Below, piece by piece: positions 33,900 through 44,700 of a stretch of 64,000 bases of DNA. The position numbers and the translations under genes are program-made. The notes beneath the pieces were generated by a model. The model did no database searches. It had not been told where the DNA came from and saw only the letters and a program-made list of their open reading frames with translations. The stretch comes from Rhipidocladum racemiflorum (Eukaryota > Streptophyta > Magnoliopsida > Poales > Poaceae): the NCBI GenBank assembly GCA_036346355.1, contig CM070579.1, positions 8,184,001 to 8,248,000 of the forward strand. The letters are read 5' to 3'. How positions within the stretch are numbered: position 1 is the stretch's first letter; each line of letters starts with the position of its first letter.

Positions 33900-36279
33900 A
33901 TGAGGCCCATGGTTGCACCAAGGCCGCCTCCCTCATCCTTCGCTCCGGCACCGCCGCTTACCCGGCTCTGCCACGCCGCGCCGCCGGTCCAACCCAACGC
34001 GCCATGGGCCGTCGAAGTGCCGTCGCCGCGAGCTCGCCGCCTCTCTCTCTCCCCGCGCAAGCGCTATATAAGCCCCCCGAGCCCTATTTTTCCTTGCCCC
34101 TCCCCTTCTTCTCTCGCCGGTGAGACCCCTCCCAGGCCCTTCCTCTCCCTCGACTCCCAATCGCCGCCCTCGCATGACCACGCCACGCTTCCCGCCACAG
34201 GTGTGCCCTAGCCCCTTCTGCCTCGCGCCGTGAATCTAGCTGCGCCTCGCTGGCGATGCTGCTACAGTGGGCCACCGAAGCCGAATCCGAGCATTTATTC
34301 ATTTCCAATTTTCATTTCTCCTTTTTCTGTTCCATAATTAAAATATTTTGAAAAGTCCTTTTTAATTCCAGAAAATCCTTGAAAAATCCAGAAAATTCCC
34401 AGAAACACTAAAAATCCCAAAAATACACTATCTTAACCGTTTCACGCCTCTGAGTCGAAAAACAACCTCCGCTCCGCCATCCGAAGCTCCCAAAATTCTT
34501 GGAATGCCCGTTTTGCTCTCCGATTCTCTTCCGACCCGTTTTCGGTTTCTGTTTCAGTTTTCGTTTTCGTTTTCGTTCCTTGTTTTTTTGTTTACTTATT
34601 GTTGTTCGCCTTTTTCGCTAGATTCGACTGTCGAGCAGCCTCAGGAGTAGGAGCATTACCCGGAGCAGGAGCAGGACCAGACGGATGCTGAGCATGACTA
34701 CATCCACTATGATTTAGATGATCCCGCCGCCAAGCAAGGCAAGCCGCATGTCATTGATCATATTACACCCAAATATTCCTGATATTATAGTATTTAATTT
34801 CTACTGCATTATTTTACTTGTATGTTGAAATACTGAAAGTCGATATATTAGAATGACATGATGCTTAATTAGTGCTGAATTGCTCTTAGCCTCCTTGACA
34901 TTATTGAACCCTATTAAAACCTTGAATAACCCTAGCTATTAATTATGCAATTGTAGTTAGTTATTAATCATGTTAGTTTCACTCAAGTCTTTAAAAGAGA
35001 AAGAAAATTGTGGCGAGCCGCTAGCTCGGAATTTTATAAAACTGCTACGATCAGGGGACAGTATTGGACTAACTACGAGGTGGATGTGAGTCCGATCCCC
35101 GACTAATGATTAATGCCTTGGTTGGTTTGGATGGCTGGTACGTGAAGGTACCAGGTGGGTTTGTGGTCGGATGGCTTGATCTTTAGCAATATAAGGTTAA
35201 AAACCCCTTGTGCAAAATAAATAACTTAAGTTTCCGCTCAACCATAAGTCGGACGGGTCAATGGAGCTGTTTCCGACATAGCTCAACAAATTAATCATTT
35301 CCTGAAAAAATTACTTATTTTGGTGGTACCATTCTTAGTGGGAGAATGGGGATCAGCCTTCCTGGTAGGGAAGTAATTGAAGGGGTGGAATGAGAATGGG
35401 CTGTGTAGTGCCATTCGTCGATTCTCACAATGATAAGTGCTCGCTTAGAACAGTGGGTTTTAAGTGGAGTGTTTACGACCTATCGTTAAGAACTGAATAT
35501 AGGAATGTTCAACAAATGGTCGTGATGATCTCAGTCTAGCCGCATGCATTTGAGTTGCATGTAAGTTAGCGCTTGGCATTAACGGTCGCATATATCTTGT
35601 GGGTAACGTTGAGCATCTCTGCAGAGTTAATTAAAATGGTAATCAATTACGTCGTGCTTCTGGTCAATGAAGCTAAGTTTGAACTGGGGTGACACCCGTA
35701 ACCTAGCTCAAGTATACTTTGGAATTTTGAGAATATGGTTAATTGTGTTAACTTTGTGAAACCCCCATTACTATTTATTTATGGTTTGTGTTTCAAATGT
35801 AAATTGATCTTAGAAGTAAAATTGCATCCACAATACTTAAAACTTTACGCCCATCAATTGTTAATCCCTTACATATAGTATTCAGTAATTCCCGTGTAAC
35901 TTGCTGAGTACTGTTGTACTCACCCCTGCTCACATTCAACCCTTTCAGAGATTCAAGAAGCTGGAGAATACCAAGAAATTGTAGATGGCGATTTGGTGTG
36001 GTTCTATGTTTTTGTCTTTTGCTCAGGCCTTCTTGTGCGGTGTATTGGTATTGTAATTTACTCGAGGCTCGCAACGTCTCTTTTGTATAAAACTTGGCCG
36101 GTAGGCCTTGTATTCAATAAAATGAGTTGATTTGCCTTTGTCCGGCAATATACACTTTGTTTTTCAACAGTTAATCTTCCTGGGTAGCTGTTGATGTATT
36201 CAGACGTGTCTCTGAAAAGGCGGTCTGTCGCAGTAGCTGCGTCGGCGGGTGCCACGATATGAAAGTGCGGCATGTGACA
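33900..36279 (+). mobile_element. probable gypsy-type LTR, plus strand, about 2.4 kb
   Basis: A GC-rich 5' part holds TATATAAG (34065-34072). It is followed by a leader with GGAGCAGGAGCAGGACCAG and then an AT-rich body. The block ends GCGGCATGTGACA at 36279. 35900-35932 carries CTTGCTGAGTACTGTTGTAC followed by TCACC, the hairpin also found in the solo LTR at 9919-13353. No primer site follows, so it is probably solo. The left end and target duplication were not settled. Confidence 0.55.
34065..34072 (+). promoter_or_regulatory. TATA box of the gypsy-type LTR
   Basis: TATATAAG in a GC-rich setting, on the plus strand. Confidence 0.55.
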
Positions 36280-36736
36280 TGTTGGCTGATGCTGCTTCTA
36301 TGATAAGGATAGTTTTGTAAAATCTTTTGCGAGGCTAGATATTTTTTTAAAAAAATAAAAAAGTGTGTCGAGAGGCTTGAGAAGAGAAGGCTCGGAGAGA
36401 GTGCACTTTTCACTTATGGTGTGTACTGGACAAATATGCTCCCAATCAGAGCACTTACGTGAACCGTGGAAACCTCCCTCTCTCTCTCCGGCCTCTCACA
36501 GCTAGAGAGACCTCAAAAATGTCATTCGCGGAATAATTAATTAAACCAACTACTCTACTCGAGATTTCGTAATCTTAGAACCCACATTAAACACCTCTTT
36601 ATCCCAAAATTTCAACTTTCCTCATTAATCATCATCACAGGCCTTAACCAAACTTTTGCCCCTGCATCTCTCTCCTTTTTTTTTTCACCCCTCTCTAGTC
36701 TCTCTCCAGAGTCCAAACTCCCTTCACCTTCTCTCC
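36280..36736 (+). promoter_or_regulatory. upstream region of the PFA-DSP gene
   Basis: This 450-bp stretch is between the LTR and the TATA box. It has two CT-rich patches (36470-36495, 36655-36715) of the kind common in grass core promoters. No gene. Confidence 0.5.
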
Positions 36737-36744
36737 TATAAATA
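36737..36744 (+). promoter_or_regulatory. TATA box of the PFA-DSP gene
   Basis: TATAAATA in the context CTCCTATAAATAGCC, 103 bp before the ATG. It predicts a transcript start near 36770 and a 5' leader of about 75 nt. Confidence 0.8.
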
Positions 36745-36846
36745 GCCAGCCTTCCCGTTGCACCCACACCGCTCATAACACTTCGCACACAAAAACACCA
36801 GCTCCTCTCGATTTTACGGCTCTACCCTTCCCGTGGGAGCGAAAAC

Positions 36847-39800
36847 ATGAAGCTGGATGTCACGCCCAAGCAGAGGGCCCTGGAGGCGGAGCAGAGGGAG
36901 GAGGCCATGACGATGAGCGGCCTGGAGCTGTGGAAGCACGAGAAGCCCCCGAAGATTTCCCTCCTGCCTCCGCCGCAGCCGCCGCTGGCGGCGGCATGTG
37001 ACGAGGCGGCGCTCGTGCCGCCGCTCAACTTCGCTATGGTCGACGACGGCATCTTCCGCTCCGGCTTCCCGGGGACCGCCAACTTCCGGTTCTTGAGGTC
37101 GCTCAACCTCCGCTCCATCGTGTGAGGATTACTTTAGGCTGTTGCGTCTGAAATTGGTGCGGTATTCTTGTGTGCTCGTGTGGTTCTGACGTCCTTGGGT
37201 TCAGGTACCTGTGCCCGGAGCCGTACCCGGAGACGAACACGGAGTTCCTTGAGAAGAACGGGATCAGGCTCCACCAGTTCGGAATCGAGGGGCGCAAGGT
37301 AACCCCACATATGAACAATTTTGCCTGGTTTTTTTAGAAAAATCTCCGTTAGTTCGCGGTTGCTAATGGCAATTCTTGGAGAAGAAGAATCGCGGTGGAT
37401 GGATAAAAACGATTTGCTTTCGGGTAACACGCATGACTTGCTTGCCAAGAACCGACGTTGTTGATCATGTCGCGTTGTTAATCCTAGATTAGTAACTTTC
37501 GCCGGGATGATTTGGGGGAGAATTCAATGCATTCCTGATTGAAATTTATTTGTTATCAACTGACTTGCCTAAAAGGGTCCATCCATGTCCTAGTAGTACT
37601 ATCTGGGGAATTTTCAAATTTCATGGCGAATCGGCAGTGCCGCATTGGTCCCTTTCAGCATTGTTTTGCCAGCTTTGCTGCTGATTTTAAACAATTCTTT
37701 TCACAATATTCCCAATGTTTTTTTTATTCTGTAACTACAAAGCTATCAATTAGTACGCATTATCCCTTTTGGTCCTATACTGGAGATTGGAGTTGCCTTT
37801 TCATTTCTTTTGTTAATTCATTCTTTTCTTTGTTCTGTTTTTTTAGTGATTTTGTTCACTGTTCCTGCAAAGTAGGTAAATCATGGAATTACTTTGATAC
37901 AGGAATTTTCTTGTTCAGACTTCAGTGTGGACAGTTCAGTTCCCTTTGGTTGTTTCTAGGCCACTTAAATGGTCCCAAAAGTCACAAGCAATTCTTTCTA
38001 ATGATGTGATTATTTTGGTTATGTAAGATGTATTAGCTTGTGAAAGTTTTGTGAATAAACTCATGGCAAAGTTGTGTCAGTAAAATTGTTGGCTGATGCA
38101 GCACCACGAGTTTTTCTATATTGGGCAGCCTAATCCACAATGAGTTACTCACTAAGCTGCCAAAACTAACTGCACATATCTGATGTTTAGTGGTGGCGAT
38201 CAAGGTCCATGCATTAAGTTCTGAACTGTATTGAATTAGCGGCGAGATGTGTTGCAGGAAATGTATAAAAAGCTTAAGCACTGAAGAGAGCAAAAGTTTC
38301 CATTATCTAAAAAACTGAAGAGAGCAAAAGCACAACGAAGATGGGGTTGTGCTTTTACCCTATGCAGATGGTGCTTTAGAATAGATTTACTTAAATGTGG
38401 CACAGTGATAGCACAACGTGCATCCACACATTTCTCTGTCCAATGTCTTATTTTGTTTTGATGAGTGGGATAGCACTAACGGCCTGGTTCTACCACAGTT
38501 TTTCAAGGACTGCAAGTTTGTACCTGATCTAAAAATCAAAATATGAAATTGAGCTTGGACAATAAATTGGATTCTTGTTGCTGGAAGTAGAGACTGATTT
38601 CTAATGCTTGATTTTAACCATTAATTTCTGGTTGAATCAACTAATGTGTGTGCAACTGTCGTGAAATAGTAGATCTGAGCATTGAGAAGCTTTTCTTTTC
38701 ATTTTCTTGTTGTACTGTCACCACATGTTTGGCTTCCATATATGCTATAATTTCCCACTAAAGCAGTGCGAGTCTTGTGAACATGTACCTCACTAGTGTT
38801 TTTGCATCTGATCTTGGGATCTTGTAAATATGTGCATATAATCTAACATGTAAACATAGTTGGAGTGGGACTGCTTGTCCTTGAGTTTTTGTTGGTTGTC
38901 GTCAATAACAAGTGTCATTGTATTGTACATGTATATTCACCTTCTTTCAAAACATGCTTTTTTCCACTTATGCATAAAAGTTCAATACATTGTGGATATG
39001 TAAAATTATATAATTTTTCCAACTTTATTTGTATGAGAAGGTTGGAAGGGTAACCTATCTTAGCTGAAAATGTTTTGTGATGCTTTACTTGTGTAAGTTT
39101 TTGAGGCGTCATTATTTGCTAAATTTATTAACACACAATTGTGTTATATCCTTGTCAACTAAGTTTCTAGGAACCAATCTGATTGTTGTTTTCTTTCTAG
39201 TGGTGAATACCAGCTTTTGAATAATTACTATGGAAAATTGGCCTGAATGGCCAAATATGTAGTCCATTATACTTTAGATATTCTGACCCCAAGACTTAGT
39301 ATGATATGATATATTTGGAAACTGATCATGACATGATATATTTGGAAACTAATCAAAATTAATCGTCTTGTAGTGTTTGGAAAATTGTCATGTTTTCTTG
39401 CTTTAAATTGATTCTGTTTTTTTTTTTAACAAAAAAAATTGATGTTATGAACTACAAAAAAGATACAAAAACAAATTCCAGTTAGTTTCTCTATTTTGTT
39501 GTTCAAACTTCAGAGTCGACCCAATGCAAAATTGAGTAGATTGTTATTTATATGAAATGAAACTATGACCTGCTGGCGTATTTATCGGTCATAGATGACC
39601 ATAATCCACGGTTTGAATCAGCGTTGACACTGTGTGACCATTTTTGCAATGGTCATAAGCACGTTGTTAGTACTTATTATTCCTAATTGGAAAAGGAATA
39701 CCTGATGAATGCGCACCCGGATGGTTGTCCTCATTCCAAATCCTACTTTATTTTTGTGGAAAAACTATAACTGCTCCCAGACTTAGCAAAGTTGCCTTTT

Positions 39801-40702
39801 TTCTCCATTAATATAGGACCAGTTGCTTAAGACCACTTAATCAGGATTCTGGGGCACCGAAAAATAGCTCACCATGAGACAGTTTTCTAGTAACTGGTCA
39901 TCTTGTATTTCTTCAACTTGTGTTGACTTGGTACATATTTATCCAGCCATATGGCCCAATCTTAGTGGTATCACCATCACAGTATATTTTCTACAAAAGT
40001 GTTTCAGTAAATCTCTGTACTCCACTTTTTTCTTCATGGCATACTTATGCCATATGGAGAAGAAAACTGACTGATTTTGGCTCTTACAAGAAGGGTACTT
40101 TTTACACACATATTAACACGCCATTAACATCGATCGTGTTATTTAACATCTAATGATTTGTTACAATTGCTCCATCCAAAGTCCTGGTAACACCACAGTT
40201 GATGCATGGTCTGAGAACCTGAACTACTGTTGTTGCAGGAACCATTCGTCAACATACCCGATGACAAAATTCGAGAGGCGCTCAAAGTTGTTCTAGGTAC
40301 TGCATCTTTATATGGACTCTGCACATCTCAACACTTGCAACCACAGCATTTCAAATCTTTAATTTTTTCTTGTTTTCCTTAATCCAGACGTAAGAAACCA
40401 GCCACTGCTTATTCACTGCAAGAGAGGCAAGGTAAACTTAGTTACCATTTTGCACTTCACTGCTGATATTTCCCAAGACTGTTGCTTTGTGCTCCTAAAC
40501 TGACTGCTGGCTGTTTGCACATGTGCAGCACCGAACTGGCTGCCTTGTCGGGTGCTTGAGGAAGTTGCAGAAATGGTGCTTATCTTCAGTGTTCGATGAG
40601 TACCAGCGCTTCGCTGCAGCGAAAGCGAGAGGCACCGATCAGAGATTCATGGAGCTGTTTGACATCTCAACCTTGAAGCATCTGACAACTTCACATTGTT
40701 AA
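36847..40702 (+). CDS. PFA-DSP type phosphatase (five exons, 214 aa)
   Basis: Exons are 36847-37121, 37205-37298, 40239-40296, 40388-40431 and 40529-40702. All introns are GT-AG, and the phases join to one frame ending in TAA. The protein belongs to the plant and fungal atypical dual-specificity phosphatases (related to yeast Siw14). Known members hydrolyse inositol pyrophosphates at the 5 position; that this one does so is inferred. The family domain starts around residue 58 (PLNFAMVDDGIFRSGFP). The active-site loop HCKRGKHRTG has nucleophile Cys153 and Arg159 (C-X5-R). It is split by the intron between exons 4 and 5. The N-terminal 57 residues are charged and Pro-rich, without a signal peptide, so a cytosolic or nuclear protein is likely. 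The second intron is about 2.9 kb. Length fits the family. Confidence 0.95.
37299..40238 (+). other. intron 2 of the PFA-DSP gene
   Basis: 2940 bp of AT-rich sequence with T-runs. I found no transposon ends or domains in it, and its open frames are spurious. Confidence 0.7.
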
Positions 40703-41796
40703 CCAATGCAATCGCTTGCTCGCCCGATCCTCCCCAAATATAGTATGTCTCTCCGACTCTCCCAACTTATCATCCAGCGGCTACCGAACCAATTCAGCTG
40801 TGAATAATTTTGGAACCCGTAGAATGAATCCATCATATAGTGAATGAGACCTTTGCAAAAAAAATTTGTACTTGAGAGCTCTAGTTTCTCTTGCTTAGCT
40901 CCCTGCTGATCCTAAGAACCAGAAAGTTGTGGGTAGGATTGCATGAGGTTTTTTTTTGGGTTACTCCTGCGAGGAATTCATCATTGTTTTCCGGTACTGA
41001 AGCTGTACTCGAGCAGCAGTGCTCGGTGGGAACGAACTTTTCCCTGAATGCTAAAAGCTTGGCTCTTCTTTGCATGGATGTGATCATGTACATTAATCAG
41101 AAGTGTATTCGGCATGGTCCTGAATGGGCTGGAATTGGCACCGAAACCATGAGGATATGTGATCGTATGAATGTTAAGGATACTACCAGATATTGAAAAC
41201 CAAGCAGAACAGACTGATTAGAGAAAATAGATTTCATATGAGGAAAATTTGCAGCTAATACTGTATGTAGTATGGAGGCTGAGAGGCAGATGGGGTGCTT
41301 TTCTAAGGGCCAGACAACTATTGTTCACCATCGATGTTCGGCAGGTTTTGAGTTTTGACCAGTCTAACGTAATCTTAACTTAGCCCGGACCGGCCCGGCC
41401 CAGACCAAGGCCTATATGTTGGATAAACCCGACATGTGGGCCACCATTTTAGTGGCCCACAAATTATACGAATCCCGCGTAAATAGTCCTTGGTCACGAG
41501 ACATTGGTCTCTCCGTCCCCGCACAGAACACGGATTCCAAGCGCACAGTCTGCCTGCGAAAGTGTCCCTCTCGCTTCACCTGTCGATCAAACCAGCCAAC
41601 CTATCAATGACGGATGGGTCCCACTAACTGGACCCCACCCGTCATGGAGTCATTACGCACCTTCACACCTCTACCTACTCCCCACAGTTCCGCTTCCCAG
41701 CTCACACACTTCCACAGACCACAGGGCAAAGCTGAGAGCTCGAGAACCCAACTCCGCTGCCCCCGAAGCACAAACCCAGAGCCCCTCGAGGTCTAA
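40703..41796 (+). promoter_or_regulatory. intergenic region with the LysM gene promoter
   Basis: Non-coding. The first few hundred bases should be the 3' UTR of the phosphatase gene. A W-box core (TTGACC, 41355-41360) lies about 440 bp before the LysM gene ATG. It is a WRKY-type site that would suit an immune gene but is short enough to occur by chance. I see no clear TATA box before 41797. Confidence 0.4.
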
Positions 41797-44700
41797 ATGT
41801 CGAGGCCGGCGGCCGCCGCGCTGCTGGTGATTCTCGCGGCGGCGGGCGGCGTGGGCCGCGTGGCGGCGAAGACGACGATCGAGCCGTGCGCTGGCGCGGA
41901 CGCGTGCCCGGCGCTGCTCGGCTACTCGCTCTACGCGGACATGAGGGTCTCCGAGGTGGCCGCGCTCTTCGGCGCCGACTCGGCGGCGCTGCTCGCGGTG
42001 AACGCGCTCGACTTCGCCTCCCCCGGCGCGGCCAACCGCATCCTTCCGGCGGGGCTCGCCCTCCGTGTGCCCACCCGCTGCGCCTGCGCCGACGGCGTCC
42101 GCAAGTCCGTCTCCGTCCGCTACGCCGCGCGCCCCGCCGACACGCTCGCCTCCGTGGCCGACGTCGTCTTCGCGGGGCTCGCCTACGCCGACCAGATCCG
42201 CAACGCCAACGGGCTCGCCGCCGAGGACCCCGACGCGCCGCTTGACCCCGGCCAGACGCTCGTAGTCCCCCTCCCCTGCGTCTGCTTCAACTCCACCGAC
42301 AACAACCTCCCCACCGTGTACCTCTCCTATGTCGTGCGGGTTGGGGACACCTTACAATCAATCGCCGCGAGCCACGCCACCACCGTTACGGATATCAGCA
42401 ACGTGAACGCCATGGGAAGCCCCATTGTGGCACCCAGCGATATCCTCGCAATCCCATTGCCAGGTAAAATAATCTCCCATCGGATACCAGCATGGTACCA
42501 ACCATCAATGTTGGTATGAATTATCATGGCAATTGCAGAGAATCCGATGAGTTTGTGCAATACCTCGATCCATTAGTGTGAAGATCTATGTGATCCATAT
42601 GGAGAGTTGGTAAGATTCATATGATTAGAGGCGAAAATGGGTCAGATATGGGTTGATATTGCTCTTTCCGTATCCTAACCCATAATTTTTTTCTAGATTC
42701 GGTACCAGAAATGGGTGAATCGGATACGGATACGAATCCGGGTTATTCGACATACGGATTCGGGTCAAAAACAGATAAAGATATACGGATAGTGCACACG
42801 TATATATACCAGCTTTAAATTGTGCCCCCAACAACAAGGAAATCAGCTAATGCTACATCACCACTGTACACTAGGTAAAGTTGCTTCATTACTGATTATA
42901 TACCTTATCCTACTCTTGTTTCCCTGATGTATCAGTGGAACTAGTTTTCCAATAGAATTCTAGAACATGTAGGACCAAAGAAGTAGGAGATACAACAGCT
43001 TCATATTTCTAGGAGTATGGAATACGAATAGTGGCCTATGAAATGTAAATAACAGTAGAACATCAACATTTGAGGATGCTCACAGCAAGTACGACATGCC
43101 CTGACTGCAGGTTGGGAGCAAGCTTGTCAAGGCGACAAGGCGAGGCGAGGCGCTAGCCCATCGCCTGGACGCCTAGGCGACAAGGCGGGCGCCTAGGCGA
43201 GGATTAGGCGAGGGTTAGTATTTTCAGTATAACACATTATCACCAATACACATATACCTTGTATGGATGCAAATAAATAGCATGACAAGATGCTAATTAA
43301 ATAGAGAAGCACATACAAGTCTTAAACAAGTAGATAGCAACATTACTACCAATAGCAAATCATGCATAGTCACCACAACTCCACAAGTCCAAAAGAAAAT
43401 CATAGTCACAACTCACAATCACCAAAACAAGCAACCTTAAACATCTAGTTCTAATTCTAAACCATTCAAATCCTCGTTTGATCCATCTCCACCAATCTCA
43501 TCGTCATGAGGACTAGGTGGAGCCCCATAATCATCATCAACATTCTCATCGCTGCTCGTAAGAGGCTCAGCTTCATGTTCATCATCTTCACTGTCCAAAC
43601 CAAGGTCTTGAACAACCCTTGATGTAGAACCACCTCCATGACGACGAGAGTAGGATATGATTCCTTCATGCGCTCTCCTAGGAACATTACGACCATCAAA
43701 GTTGCGTGATGCATCTATGGCGTCATCAACATGAGACCATAAAAGATCATCCCCACTGTGAACTTGTTGGGCATTTGCATCAACCCATTCATTGTCCCAT
43801 TGAAACTCATCTAGGAACAAAGGGTTATAATTGGTTCCTCCTTCACGGCGCATTTTAAATCTATTGGCAATCTTCCGGTTGTATTGGACATAGACCAAAT
43901 CATTCAACCTTTGGTGTTCTAATCGGTTCCTTCTCTTGGTATGGATCTACAAACAAGAGAGGTAAACAAGGATAACTTTAGATGGTTCAAAACTAAATAA
44001 AAATCTAAAGCATTGAGTAGTTACTTACAAACTCAAATGTGCTCCAATTGCGTTCACACCCCGAGGCCGAACAACAAAGACCTAAGATGCGCTTTGCAAA
44101 TGCTTGAAGGTCGAATGTCAAGCCCCCAAATGCAATCCACCAATCAACTATAATTTGAAACATAGTAAATTAGTAATCAACTATGTTAGAATCTTAAAAG
44201 CTTAAGAAGAGATAAAAGTACTAACGGGGGTTCTTGGTTTTGTAAGCTCTAATGGCCATTGGCCTTCCAAAGCCACCTCGCAAATTGTCATAGATATCAG
44301 CTTGGTCACTTATTTTGCAAAGCTTGTCTTCATCATCATAGAACATCTTCTCGAGCACATCATTGAACATTAACCTCAACCTAGACGCTTGTTCCGCATC
44401 TTTCTCCTTGATTTCATAGTATTTACCTGGGTTCAAGAATAATGCAGCCCCATACAATTTTTGCTCCATTTGATCAGCCCATCGCCGATCAATAATTGCC
44501 ATGACTCTTCTAAGCAATGGTTGCTTAGTTGCTAAAGTGTCGGCGATCTTCCTTTTTGCAAAATCCATACTTGCATAAACCTCCTATTCGTAGCACAACA
44601 AGAAGTGGCTGTGATGCTCTTATGCAATCCTCCACTGCATTCCAAAATCTAATAGCGATCACAATTTCTTGAACCTTTTTCCCAGCCTCAGTTCTTGCAA

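Noticed and set aside
41886..42265. Arg-rich and Pro-rich open frames in the other plus-strand frames of LysM exon 1
   Set aside because: Shadows of a very GC-rich exon. The LysM frame has the domains, signal peptide and splice phase.
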